Assembly (NCBI GenBank): GCA_012270065.1
Contig: JAAXJB010000039.1
Span: 95,824-159,823 of the forward strand
Reading direction: 5' to 3'
DNA length: 64,000 bases
Source: Rubripirellula sp.
Lineage (GTDB): Bacteria; Planctomycetota; Planctomycetia; Pirellulales; Pirellulaceae
Position numbers and translations under genes: made by a program. The notes below the pieces were generated by a model that saw only the letters and a list, made by a program, of their open reading frames with translations, was not told where the DNA came from and did not search any database. Shown in pieces: positions 44,793 to 53,512 of the stretch (position 1 is its first letter; each line of letters opens with the position of its first letter).

Positions 44793-46628
44793 ATGATCAA
44801 TCTTGACCGCCGCCGCAAACTCGAGTCCCGCGTCTGGCCCCATGTACAAACGCCTGCGCAATACGTTGGGGGCGAACGCAATATCGTTGTGAAGGATCAT
44901 TCCACCGTTCGGGGCAAACTCTGCCTGGGATTCCCGGATGCGTACACCATCGGGATGAGCCATCACGGCTTGCAAGTACTGTATTCCCTCATGAACCGGA
45001 GAGATGATTGGTGCGCCGAACGTGTGTTCACACCATGGCCAGATATGGAAGCGATGCTTCGCAAGCACGATATTCCGCTCTACAGTCTGGAAACATTCAC
45101 AGCCTTGAGCGAATTCGATGTGGTCGGTCTGTCATTGCAGTATGAGATCAGCTCTCCAAACGTTCTGACCATGATTGATCTTGGGGGCATTCCCCTGAAG
45201 TCCACAGATCGCACCATGTCAGACCCATTGGTGCTGGCAGGTGGTCCATGCTGCCAGAATCCCGAACCGATGGCGGACTACTTCGACGTGATGATTACTG
45301 GCGACGGAGAACCAGCCCTGCCAACGATTTGCGACCTTTGGCTGAAACTGAAAAAGGAAAGACAATTACCCGATGGCAGTTATGCGGATGGGGAAATCGG
45401 TCGCAAGCAGCGCGAGGAGGCTTTAGTGATCGTCGCGCAGACGATCGCAGCAGCGTATGTGCCGCGTTTCTACATGCCAGAGTATGGAGATGGCCGAATT
45501 GCATCACTCCACCGCACAAGAAGTGATGTGCCGGAGACCATTGCTCCCAGCGTAATCAGTGACCTGGATGGGATCCCTTTACCTACGAGCCCGATCGTTC
45601 CCTACATTGAATGTGTCCATGATCGGATTGCAGTGGAAATCATGCGTGGCTGTCCGCACTTGTGTCGCTTCTGCCAAAGCACAGTCATCAAACGACCACT
45701 CAGAATCCGTGAGGTTGACACGATCGTTGACGCCACCATGGAGAGCTACAAGAACACCGGTTACAACGAAATCAGTATTCTCTCGCTCTCCAGCAGCGAC
45801 TACCCGCACTTTGAACCGCTGGTAACGAGGCTGCACGAAGTCTTCAAGCCTCTCGGAGTCAACATCAGTGTTCCCAGCTTGCGAGTGAACGAGCAACTGC
45901 GCACGCTACCCATTCTGCTTGGAAGTGAAAGACGACGCAGTATGACTCTGGCACCGGAAGTCGCCCGTGACGACATGCGTGAACAGATTCGCAAGAAAAT
46001 CAAGAACAGTGATCTGATTGAGGGTTGTCGTGTCGCCTTCAAAAATGGATTCGAAAGCATCAAGCTGTATTTCATGTGCGGTTTACCAGGCGAAAGACCT
46101 GTAGATCTCGATGGAATTGTTGATTTGGCCGAAGAGATTGCAACGGTTGGCAAAGAAGTCAATGGTCGCTACGCGAGAGTCACTGCAAGTGTTTCCAATT
46201 TTGTGCCAAAAGCGCATACGCCTTATCAATGGAATGGAATGCAGCGTAGAGAATACTTTCAGTGGGCCCACAAATACCTGTGGAGTCGACGGCGCATCCG
46301 GAGTGTCAATATCAAGTGCCACGACATTGAAACAAGTCTTCTGGAAGGTGTCCTGAGTCGCGGCGATCGCCGTACGGGGGAAGCTATCCGTCTTGCGTGG
46401 GAACGGGGCGCAAGAATGGACGGATGGCATGAGTACCTTGATGCTCAACGTTGGTGGGATGCAATTGCAGACGCGGGAATCGATGTAGAAAAACAAGTCC
46501 ACGAGAAATATGAGTTGATGGACAAACTGCCTTGGGATCACGTGAATGTGAAATTCGGTCGTGCCTACCTTGAAAAAGAGCAGGGCAGGGCAACAGTGCA
46601 ACTTGCCGAAATGGCGAATGCAACCTAG
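44793..46628 (+). CDS. B12-binding radical SAM protein (TIGR03960-like)
   Basis: This is a radical SAM enzyme with an N-terminal cobalamin-binding-like domain. The first 250 residues include GKLCLGFPDAYTIGMSHHGLQ and the B12-type fold, then the [4Fe-4S] motif CPHLCRFC with C287, C291 and C294 (CxxxCxxC, x2). The downstream YNEISILSLSSSDYPHFEPL and FKNGFESIKLYFMCGLPGER form the TIM-barrel's AdoMet-binding strands. This layout fits the TIGR03960 group, which often pairs with a TIGR03936 protein, but no such partner is in view here. The chemical reaction is unknown. It is 21 bases from the convergent CDF gene. Confidence 0.9.
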   Translation: MINLDRRRKLESRVWPHVQTPAQYVGGERNIVVKDHSTVRGKLCLGFPDAYTIGMSHHGLQVLYSLMNRRDDWCAERVFTPWPDMEAMLRKHDIPLYSLETFTALSEFDVVGLSLQYEISSPNVLTMIDLGGIPLKSTDRTMSDPLVLAGGPCCQNPEPMADYFDVMITGDGEPALPTICDLWLKLKKERQLPDGSYADGEIGRKQREEALVIVAQTIAAAYVPRFYMPEYGDGRIASLHRTRSDVPETIAPSVISDLDGIPLPTSPIVPYIECVHDRIAVEIMRGCPHLCRFCQSTVIKRPLRIREVDTIVDATMESYKNTGYNEISILSLSSSDYPHFEPLVTRLHEVFKPLGVNISVPSLRVNEQLRTLPILLGSERRRSMTLAPEVARDDMREQIRKKIKNSDLIEGCRVAFKNGFESIKLYFMCGLPGERPVDLDGIVDLAEEIATVGKEVNGRYARVTASVSNFVPKAHTPYQWNGMQRREYFQWAHKYLWSRRRIRSVNIKCHDIETSLLEGVLSRGDRRTGEAIRLAWERGARMDGWHEYLDAQRWWDAIADAGIDVEKQVHEKYELMDKLPWDHVNVKFGRAYLEKEQGRATVQLAEMANAT

Positions 46629-46649
46629 CGCTCAAGTACATCTTTCACA

Positions 46650-47609
46650 TCAGTCTTTTCCATCAGTGTGACTCTCGACAGTCGAATCATGGCTGGAATC
46701 AAATGGTTCAATGTGAACATGCACGTCTCTAACCCGTGGTAGACTCACCAGCAATTTGTCTTTCACGTGATGAGCAATTTGGTGCCCAGCATCCACGGTC
46801 ATCATGCCTTCGACTTGGACATGGATCTCGATAAAGTACTCAAGTCCACTCTTGCGAACGCGCAACTTCTCAACAGCCTCGACACCACCAACAGATTCGG
46901 CGATTTCACGAACCTGTCTAACGGTTCCATCGTCCGCTTGTTGATCCATCAATTCGGCGGCAGTCGAGATGAAAATCCGACCGCCTGTATAAATGAGCGC
47001 AGCACAAACGAATAAAGCTGCTACCGGGTCGATGAACCGACCCCAATCGCCGACATAGGGAGCCGCAGCCAGAGAAACAGCAACCAACCCCGACCCGATG
47101 GCATCACTACGATGGTCCCATGCAACGGCTGTGAGGGAAGATGAATCAAGCCGTTTCGCAACCGCCATCGTATACCGATAAACCCCCTCTTTTATTATCG
47201 CACAGACGCCTGCAACTATTCCCGCTGCAAGACTTGGTACTGCAAGCTCACCGCCAAATCGCTTGATTGTCTCCAACGCAAGCAAGCCGGCACTGAAGGC
47301 AACCAAAAGTGAAACACTGAGCCCCGCGATGGACTCTGCCTTGGTGTGTCCGTACGGATGGTCATCATCTTCCTCGACTTGGGCCATGCTGAGTGCACCA
47401 CGCACGGCCATGGAACTGGCGACATCACCGATTGAGTTCACTGCGTCTGCAATCAGAGCCGCTGAACCGGTTACGATCCCGCCAGCCAGTTTACTGATCA
47501 CCAGAAGAAAATTTACTCCCAACCCCCAGACGGCAGCATGTTTGGCATCCACGTAAAGCCGCTGGCGAACGGCGACAGAGGCTTCATCGCGGGGAGGAGT
47601 AATTGACAA
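46650..47609 (-). CDS. Cation diffusion facilitator metal transporter
   Basis: CDF proteins use proton exchange to export zinc, cobalt, iron or other divalent metals. Six helices are visible. GSAALIADAVNSIGDVASSMAV holds the conserved metal-site Asp pair (HxxxD/DxxxD position; here AxxxD), DDHPYGHTKAES is the helix 2-3 loop, and LDSSSLTAVAWDHRSDAIGSG has the second site's H-x3-D. The C-terminal cytoplasmic domain (about 215-305) has the FIEIHVQVEGMMTVDAGHQIA strand and the RVRDVHVHIEPF strand. The probable start is TTG 47609; a GTG at 47552 is the alternative. The metal cannot be fixed from sequence. Confidence 0.92.
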   Translation of the reverse strand: MSITPPRDEASVAVRQRLYVDAKHAAVWGLGVNFLLVISKLAGGIVTGSAALIADAVNSIGDVASSMAVRGALSMAQVEEDDDHPYGHTKAESIAGLSVSLLVAFSAGLLALETIKRFGGELAVPSLAAGIVAGVCAIIKEGVYRYTMAVAKRLDSSSLTAVAWDHRSDAIGSGLVAVSLAAAPYVGDWGRFIDPVAALFVCAALIYTGGRIFISTAAELMDQQADDGTVRQVREIAESVGGVEAVEKLRVRKSGLEYFIEIHVQVEGMMTVDAGHQIAHHVKDKLLVSLPRVRDVHVHIEPFDSSHDSTVESHTDGKD

Positions 47610-47632
47610 ACAACCATCTCATTCGAGTCGGA

Positions 47633-47653
47633 AAACTGACTGAAACTCAGTTT
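47633..47653. promoter_or_regulatory. Dyad AAACTGA-N7-TCAGTTT upstream of the CDF gene
   Basis: Arms AAACTGA at 47633-47639 and TCAGTTT at 47647-47653 are perfect inverted repeats with a 7-base centre, 24 bases ahead of the CDF start. The spacing suits an operator for a dimeric regulator; a metal sensor is one possibility, with no motif to prove it. Confidence 0.35.
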
Positions 47654-47738
47654 AACAATAATTAGACGGGAGAGCCTGCAGGGCAAATCCCGGAGACCAA
47701 GTCGCCAAAACAGAGACGTTATCCCCGGTGTTGACAAG

Positions 47739-47766
47739 CTGCGCTGCCAAACCTGCGCTGCCAAAC
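47739..47766. repeat. 14-base tandem duplication before the spermidine-synthase-like gene
   Basis: CTGCGCTGCCAAAC occupies 47739-47752 and again 47753-47766, with a diverged partial third copy (CTGCACTGCCAT) to 47778. It lies in noncoding sequence about 115 bases before the ATG at 47883. Confidence 0.8.
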
Positions 47767-47882
47767 CTGCACTGCCATCCATGCCAGATGGAAGATGTTC
47801 CCTCGGCTGCATCCAAGAAGATCCACACAGCCCCTATTGTGACCTACAGTTTCATCGGTATCTCGAAGCGTGGGAACAACAG

Positions 47883-50003
47883 ATGGCCACAAAATCGATA
47901 AAATCAGCAACTCACAATTGCCAGCTGTCCAAAACCGGCTCCACCACATCACTTTCCTGGTTTGCCGCCACGACTTTGCTGGGGGCTTTTCTCGTATTTC
48001 AGGTCCAACCGGTCATTAGTAAATGCGTACTTCCATGGTTTGGTGGAACTCCGGCCGTGTGGACTACCTGCATGCTGTTCTTTCAAGTGCTTTTATTCAC
48101 GGGCTACCTTTACGCACATCTGCTCCGCACGCTTTTTCGACCATTACTGCAAGGCTGCATTCATCTTGTGCTGCTTGGGATCGCAGCGCTTTCGCTGCCA
48201 ATCGAACCCTCGAACGTCTGGAAACCCACTGGTACGGAATCTCCGACGCTGCACCTTTTGTGGATGCTGAGCGTCCATGTCGGTCTACCGTATTTTGTGC
48301 TGTCAAGCACTGGGCCACTGGTGCAAGCATGGCTCAGCTATCGAGACAACTCTGACCGCGTCTATCGGCTCTATGCGCTTTCGAACGCCGGATCGCTGGC
48401 AGCGTTGCTGAGCTATCCGTTCATCGTCGACCCGTTACTTTCAGTGTCAAATCAATCGCTGATCTGGTCCTTGCTGTTCTGCCTTTTTGTTCTTATTCAG
48501 GGAGTCATTGCGATTGGGCTTTTCCGCATGCCTGATCAAACCGACAGCCCGCCAGATATGATGGCTCGTGAGAATCCAGTCACGAATGACGACTTCGCCA
48601 GTTGGAAAATGAAGTTGTCGTGGATTGCCTTACCAGCTCTGGCATCGCTGATGTTGCTCGTGGTGACAAATCACATATGCCAGAACGTTGCTGTGATTCC
48701 TTTTCTCTGGGTACTGCCGCTAAGCTTATATCTGATGAGTTTCATCATCTGCTTTGATTCACCCCAATGGTACAAACCAAAATGGACCGCAGCACTTACG
48801 TTAGCCGGAGTCTGCATCATTCCTCTCTTGGAAACTCTACCGGGACACTTGCAACTGATCACGGAAGTTTCGTGTTACCTGTTGGTTTTACTCGGCGTCT
48901 GCTTGCTTTGCCACGGCGAGGTAGCGCGTTTAAAACCCAACTCATCGCAGCTCACGCAATACTACATGCTGTTGTCTGCTGGTGGTGCGATCGGTGGATT
49001 CATCGTTGCAGTTTTGTGCCCACTTTTTCTGACGACCTATTTTGAGTTGCCATTGTCACTGGCAATTGTTACCGGCATGGCATTTCTGACCTTTTTTGCT
49101 TGCCGTAGCTGGAAGCATCCTGATTATGACTGGAGCGTGGCCAATCGACTGAAGTACCCGGCAATGCTGCTGATTGCATCGCCGATGATTGCCATGTCAC
49201 TTGCATCTGAAGGTCAGTCGATCGCATCGGAAAGGAACTTTTTCGGTGTTCTTCAGGTGCTGAAAGATGAAAATGGCTTGCGTCTGATCCATGGCAGCAC
49301 AATCCATGGCATGCAACTGTCAAATGAAAGAAGTTCTGAACCAACTACCTACTACGGAAAAACCAGTGGAGTTGGGCTGGTTCTAGAATCAATGCAGGAA
49401 AAAAATGACGAGTTGAATATTGGCGTTGTCGGCTTGGGATGTGGTGTCTTGGCCACGTATGGTCGTCCAACGGATCATATGCAGATGATCGAAATCAACC
49501 CTGCTGTCATCGAGATCGCAAACACACATTTTTCATTTCTTTCCGACAGTAAAGCCAGAATCACAACGCACACAGGAGATGGCCGCCTCATTCTGGAACG
49601 AATGTCGGATGAACAATTCGACATTCTTGTGCTTGATGCGTTCAGTAGCGATGCGATCCCAGCACACTTGCTAACCCGAGAGGCATTTCAGCTCTACAAA
49701 AAACGCTTGAGAAAAGAGGGCGTACTGGCGGTCCACCTCTCCAATAACCATCTCGATTTGGTTCCTCTGGTCCATCGACTCAGTCAAGATTCGAAACTGA
49801 AAAGTAAAGTGATCCGAAGTTCAGCCGATCAAACACTGGGAACTCACGCGGCAACATGGGCAGTGATCATGGTTCAGGATCATCCACTATGGCACTCAGA
49901 GACCCTCAGGCACGCGCAAGAACCCAAAAAAAATGAGTTGACCTCGGCACCACTTTGGACTGACCAGCGACACAATCTGGTAAGTGTTTTGAAATTGTGG
50001 TGA
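47883..50003 (+). CDS. Fused membrane protein / spermidine-synthase-like protein
   Basis: The first 500 residues carry about eleven membrane helices, opening with FLVFQVQPVISKCVLPWFGGTPAVWTTCMLFFQ, a hallmark of a large family of membrane-spermidine-synthase fusions. The C-terminal soluble part (about 510-690) is an AdoMet-binding fold: IGVVGLGCGVLATYG, then the acidic MIEINPAVIEIA, and DILVLDAFSSDAIPAHLLTREAF, the aminopropyltransferase signature. Polyamine activity is not shown for this family. ATG 47883 (MATKSIKS) is preferred over an in-frame start at 47781. Monocistronic. Confidence 0.88.
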   Translation: MATKSIKSATHNCQLSKTGSTTSLSWFAATTLLGAFLVFQVQPVISKCVLPWFGGTPAVWTTCMLFFQVLLFTGYLYAHLLRTLFRPLLQGCIHLVLLGIAALSLPIEPSNVWKPTGTESPTLHLLWMLSVHVGLPYFVLSSTGPLVQAWLSYRDNSDRVYRLYALSNAGSLAALLSYPFIVDPLLSVSNQSLIWSLLFCLFVLIQGVIAIGLFRMPDQTDSPPDMMARENPVTNDDFASWKMKLSWIALPALASLMLLVVTNHICQNVAVIPFLWVLPLSLYLMSFIICFDSPQWYKPKWTAALTLAGVCIIPLLETLPGHLQLITEVSCYLLVLLGVCLLCHGEVARLKPNSSQLTQYYMLLSAGGAIGGFIVAVLCPLFLTTYFELPLSLAIVTGMAFLTFFACRSWKHPDYDWSVANRLKYPAMLLIASPMIAMSLASEGQSIASERNFFGVLQVLKDENGLRLIHGSTIHGMQLSNERSSEPTTYYGKTSGVGLVLESMQEKNDELNIGVVGLGCGVLATYGRPTDHMQMIEINPAVIEIANTHFSFLSDSKARITTHTGDGRLILERMSDEQFDILVLDAFSSDAIPAHLLTREAFQLYKKRLRKEGVLAVHLSNNHLDLVPLVHRLSQDSKLKSKVIRSSADQTLGTHAATWAVIMVQDHPLWHSETLRHAQEPKKNELTSAPLWTDQRHNLVSVLKLW

Positions 50004-50469
50004 GACAGTCCAACCTGACGGGGGGACGGACGAAACCACTCAGCCTGTTAAAATAGGCGGTTTGCGATGGTCGATTAGGGGTTCGCTTGACCAAATTCGG
50101 GCGAAGTCGACTTTGATCTTGCTGGTTGTTTCACGCGTTTGCTACGTTCCGAATTCCTTGCTTCAGGTTTGTAGCTGTTTTTGAGGGAAAGATTGCAGTC
50201 GAAGGCTCGGGATGGTCGATCACGACTTTGTTTCCGTTTCCTTCGCGCTGAAAAGTCTCTCTTCGCTTACGGATTGCTTCCTGGGACAAGGATCACGGCG
50301 CTGACGACCGACACGGAAATGGCCAATCAGTTCGTTTGATCAGGATGATTTGACGTCACTGGCCCGGTCAATACGCGCTTTCGCATCCATTCGAAACGAC
50401 AGGATCTCACCCTCCGAGGGTGTTATCGTTTCGATGGAAGTTCCAGTCCCAAATGGGAGCAATTCGACC
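50004..50469. other. Long leader/intergenic region before flgM
   Basis: No gene is visible in these 466 bases. A frame in phase with flgM is open from 50350, but its residues match nothing in FlgM. The region contains a two-tier hairpin at 50391-50434, listed separately. I found no clear sigma-28 or sigma-54 promoter by eye. Confidence 0.45.
50391..50434. promoter_or_regulatory. Two-tier hairpin in the flgM leader
   Basis: The outer stem is TCGAAACGA at 50391-50399 with TCGTTTCGA at 50426-50434 (9 bp, perfect). The inner stem is CACCCTC at 50408-50414 with GAGGGTG at 50416-50422, which folds as a 5-bp stem with a 5-base loop. An asymmetric bulge joins the two. The structure ends 35 bases ahead of the flgM ATG. 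It is placed to affect translation or transcript stability. Confidence 0.55.
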
Positions 50470-50772
50470 ATGCAAATATACGGCCCTTATCGGGTTTCAA
50501 CGGCCCAGCCAAGTGCTGCCAATTCACGCAGCCAAGCCCAAAAGCCGGCTGCCAACGCCCCGCAACCTCGCTCTTCATCGGTAGATCAACTTGATTTGTC
50601 TGCCGGAGCAAGCAATGTGAATCGTATGGCCCCGAGTTCTGCAGTCGCCGGCGGTGGCGAAATCCGGATTGATCGGGTTGCAGAACTTCGCAGACAGATC
50701 TCGGACGGCAGCTACGAAACGCCGGAGAAACTGGATGCTGCCCTTGATCGACTACTCGACCAATTCGCGTAG
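50470..50772 (+). CDS. flgM: FlgM-like anti-sigma factor
   Basis: FlgM binds the flagellar sigma factor (FliA/sigma-28) and holds late flagellar genes off until the hook is complete. The 100-residue product, the usual FlgM length, has a flexible Ser/Ala/Pro-rich N-terminal half and the conserved C-terminal helices: IRIDRVAELRRQISDGSYETPEKLDAALDRLLDQFA lies at 66-100. DQLDLSAGA at about 39-47 is the linker typical of FlgM. ATG 50470 (MQIYGPYRVS) is preceded by GGGAG at a loose 10-base spacing. It lies alone, 32 kb from the motA/fliN block. Confidence 0.82.
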   Translation: MQIYGPYRVSTAQPSAANSRSQAQKPAANAPQPRSSSVDQLDLSAGASNVNRMAPSSAVAGGGEIRIDRVAELRRQISDGSYETPEKLDAALDRLLDQFA

Positions 50773-50955
50773 TTCCACGGCTGCAATTCAGTTTTCCGAG
50801 GGAACGATTTGCGTGAGGATTACGTAGAATTCAGCTCTTGCGAGGTAACAACTCGCAGCCAAAACGCATGTAATCGCCAAAACATGGCACATTACAGCGG
50901 TTTCGCTGGGTCTCAACTTCGCGGTCAGTTAAAATACTGCCGTGAAGGCACTCTT

Positions 50956-50985
50956 CGGATGGGAAATTAGAGTTTTTCCCTTCCG
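50956..50985. other. Hairpin in the Fur-family gene leader
   Basis: CGGA-T-GGGAAA at 50956-50966 pairs with TTTCCC-T-TCCG at 50975-50985, giving 10 paired bases and one T-T mismatch around an 8-base loop. It ends 24-36 bases before the regulator's possible starts (51010 or 51022), and may influence its translation. Confidence 0.4.
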
Positions 50986-51009
50986 CCATTTATCGAATCC
51001 CAATTCGCG

Positions 51010-51522
51010 TTGATTACCCCCGTGTCCGCTGCCGATTCTCTCGAACCACTGAACGTTTCTTCATCGCCTCGCGAGAGATTCGAAGAATATCTACAGAGCC
51101 GTGGCCTTCGACAGACGAGTCAGCGAAAATTCTTGATCGAAGCAGTTTTCGCAGAGCATGATCATTTTGACGCCGATGAGCTGATCGACCGGCTACCCCG
51201 CCGTGGTGAAAAAAACTATGTCAGCTCGGCAACGGTCTATCGCACACTCCGAGAATTCGTTGATGCCGGGTTGTTGAAGAGTTTTCAACTTGATGGGCGA
51301 ACCGTTTACGAGCTGGACTACGGCTACCCGCAGCATGACCATCTTTACTGCTCACGCTGCAGAAAACTGTTCGAATTCCAAAGCAGGGATCTGATGGAGA
51401 TTCGAGACAGGGTGGCAGCCGAAAAAGGATTTCGGGTTAGTGGTCATCGAATGATCATTCACGGAATCTGCCGAGAATGCGGTAAGAGCCGCAGAAAAAA
51501 ACGCAAGCAGGATCTCGTTTAG
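51010..51522 (+). CDS. Fur-family metal-responsive transcription regulator
   Basis: This is a dimeric DNA-binding repressor of the Fur/Zur/PerR family. The winged helix is at about 22-100, with the recognition region SATVYRTLREFVDAGLLKSFQ. The metal sites are represented by AEHDHFDADEL (His), the central HDHLYCSRCRKLFEF and the C-terminal GICRECGKS, which with CSRC forms the structural zinc site. Which metal or peroxide signal it reads cannot be told. The start is TTG 51010 or GTG 51022, before the conserved RERFEEYLQSRGLRQT. A basic tail (KSRRKKRKQ) is present. Its last 4 bases overlap the convergent gene. Confidence 0.9.
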   Translation: MITPVSAADSLEPLNVSSSPRERFEEYLQSRGLRQTSQRKFLIEAVFAEHDHFDADELIDRLPRRGEKNYVSSATVYRTLREFVDAGLLKSFQLDGRTVYELDYGYPQHDHLYCSRCRKLFEFQSRDLMEIRDRVAAEKGFRVSGHRMIIHGICRECGKSRRKKRKQDLV

Positions 51523-51947
51523 AACGCCTCACGAATTTGCTTCAGAATCGCCGAGAAAACCAGTTCGTTCTGATCAAAATCACGGCTTTCTGCCTGCATT
51601 TGCAAAACCAGAGTCAAACTCCCTGAACGCATGATCGTAAGGCGGGAGACGATGAGCAGGTCGAGGTAGTAGAAGCGAAAGTCAACACTTCGCTCATTTG
51701 GCAAGGCCTCATCAAGAGATAGTTCTTCCCGCTCGATTTCTTCGTAATCCTCGGCTATGGAACCAGCCACTTCGTCGATGATATCCTCAATCACCCGGGT
51801 TTCATGATCTTTTTCAAAGCTGAAAAAGCCACCCGAAGGAAGCTCCAGCGTTACCCCGTCACTACCCTCATCTTCTCGACGCTCAATTTCCCTCCAGTTG
51901 TCCGGGTACAGGAATTTGATTCCAAATAATTCAAATGTGGCAGGCAT
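51519..51947 (-). CDS. Hypothetical protein, DUF1795/PsbP-like
   Basis: This 142-residue product has no signal peptide. It starts MPATFELFGIKFLYPDNW, then an acidic region, GVTLELPSGGFFSF, and a C-terminal sheet-helix segment (SGSLTLVLQMQAES, LVFSAILKQIREAF). The overall pattern, opening with a YPDNW-like strand and closing with FSAILKQIR, resembles the DcrB/DUF1795 (PsbP-like) group. That call is tentative and its function is unknown. It is convergent with the Fur-family gene with a 4-base overlap of the ends. Confidence 0.55.
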   Translation of the reverse strand: MPATFELFGIKFLYPDNWREIERREDEGSDGVTLELPSGGFFSFEKDHETRVIEDIIDEVAGSIAEDYEEIEREELSLDEALPNERSVDFRFYYLDLLIVSRLTIMRSGSLTLVLQMQAESRDFDQNELVFSAILKQIREAF

Positions 51948-52119
51948 GCTTCGGATCAGTGTTGGTGTGTTGATCAATCATTAAGGCTGACTCTACTCAT
52001 GATGCGCGAACGGCCCGATAATTCCCAGAGGCGTCTCATGCTACCGACGCTCGAAAACCAAGCTCATCTTGCATGAAACACGCAAGTTTGATACCCCGCA
52101 GATTGCTGTAAAGACTGTC

Positions 52120-53085
52120 ATGGAACCAATCATGTCCTCCAAAATCCCAACAAGAACAATTCTGATGCTGTTGCCGGCATTCATGGTTGTTTGTGGCTGC
52201 AACAGCATCAGCCACAAGCAGCAGCGAAAACTGATTGATGCCCGTCGTCATTCCGGCATGGGCTTTCAGAAAATCCACAACGGCAGTTGGGAGGATGCGG
52301 AAAAACTGTTTCAAATTGCACTGGAAAAATCCGAAAATGATGAACGTGCCCACTGGGGACTTGCTGAATCCTATTGGAACCGTGGAAAAACCGACATGGC
52401 CGTTGAACACATGGAACAGGCAGTTCGCCTGAGTGCCGGTGATCCGAAAATGGTGCAACGTTTAGGACGAATGTACCTCGACATCGGAAGTCTTGATAAA
52501 GCCGCGACACACAGCTCATGGGCACTGGAGTCGGAACGTGACTCTGCAGACGCATGGGCTCTCCATGGGGACTGCCTCCATGCAGCAGCTATCGAAAGTA
52601 ATGCTGGGCATGAAGGTTTGCAGCCAGCACTGGCAGCCTATCATCGCGCCCTGGCACTTCAGCCGGACTATCCCAAAGTTCAGCAAACGGCGGCAGAAAT
52701 CTATCTGAAGCAGCAGCGTTACGACCGAGTCCTGGCGACTCTTGACCGATTACACGATACGCACGGTGTTGATACATCCCCGGCACGTGTCGATGTGCTA
52801 CGTGGAATTGCGTTGAAGCAGGAGGGAAGGACAGACGACGCCAAAACCTCGTTCGAACGAGCGATTGCCAAAGATGGTAACGATCCTGACCCACTTATCG
52901 AATTGGCAATGTTCGAACTCGAACAAGGACGGTTGCAGCAAGCCAGATCGCATCTTGAGCGGGCAAGGCAAATTGCCCCTGCAGGGATCGAAAACAGCTT
53001 CGTGGATTCAAAACTGCGTGAGGCAGAGCAGAAAGTCGCGGCCAAGCCTGCCAGACAAGATGGCATCTCGAACCAGAAACGCTGA
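52120..53085 (+). CDS. TPR-repeat lipoprotein
   Basis: ATG 52120 or ATG 52132 begins a short basic N terminus followed by ILMLLPAFMVVCGC, a lipoprotein-like signal with Cys as the probable modified residue. The rest of the 321-residue protein is a chain of tetratricopeptide repeats (GFQKIHNGSWEDAEKLFQIALEK, HWGLAESYWNRGKTDMAVEHMEQAVRL, RLGRMYLDIGSLDKAATHSSWAL, ALAAYHRALALQPDYPKVQQTAAEIYLKQQ and more). Such proteins act as assembly or binding scaffolds at the envelope. No enzymatic domain is visible. It ends 427 bases before the next gene. Confidence 0.82.
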   Translation: MEPIMSSKIPTRTILMLLPAFMVVCGCNSISHKQQRKLIDARRHSGMGFQKIHNGSWEDAEKLFQIALEKSENDERAHWGLAESYWNRGKTDMAVEHMEQAVRLSAGDPKMVQRLGRMYLDIGSLDKAATHSSWALESERDSADAWALHGDCLHAAAIESNAGHEGLQPALAAYHRALALQPDYPKVQQTAAEIYLKQQRYDRVLATLDRLHDTHGVDTSPARVDVLRGIALKQEGRTDDAKTSFERAIAKDGNDPDPLIELAMFELEQGRLQQARSHLERARQIAPAGIENSFVDSKLREAEQKVAAKPARQDGISNQKR

Positions 53086-53512
53086 TTCGTTCTTGTTGAG
53101 AACCGATGATTTTTCTGCCACTGAACAAATCCGATCACAAGGGGTTGGAAAAGATTCCCATGAACCCGGAAGAAGCTGTAGCTCGCCTGGCAAGTGCTTC
53201 CTTTCCTGCGATTCAATGTGCTGGCATGGTGATACCGTTCAGTTCCTCATCCGGGTGAAACGATGCAAAAACACCAATCGAAACAATAATTCGGATTGTT
53301 CGGATCGCACGCATTGAAACACCACAAGGACTGCGAACTGTGGACCCCGGCATTACGTCTGATTGCTCTCTACCGGAAAAAATGGCTGGTTCTTCCCAAT
53401 TCCGGACATACTCGCGACTCAGTCGCGATCTGTAGGCTAGGCTTGCTTTGTCGTGGGTAGTCCATGCCTGCCAAGCTTGAACGGGTAAATTGCTTCTCAA
53501 TGGAGCCTCAAC
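53086..53512. other. Intergenic region before the 93-residue protein
   Basis: No gene is visible in these 427 bases. A perfect 17-base palindromic hairpin (53412-53428) is listed separately. A weaker hairpin, AACAAT at 53282-53287 with ATTGTT at 53295-53300, is also present. Confidence 0.4.
53412..53428. promoter_or_regulatory. 17-base palindrome TCGCGAC-TCA-GTCGCGA
   Basis: Perfect 7-base arms flank a 3-base centre, 84 bases before the start of the 93-residue protein gene. As DNA it could be an operator; as RNA a short stable hairpin. No T-run follows within the next bases. Confidence 0.4.

Noticed and set aside
50350..50469. N-terminal extension of flgM
   Set aside because: The extra 40 residues do not match FlgM, and the hairpin at 50391-50434 lies within them; ATG 50470 gives a normal-length FlgM.
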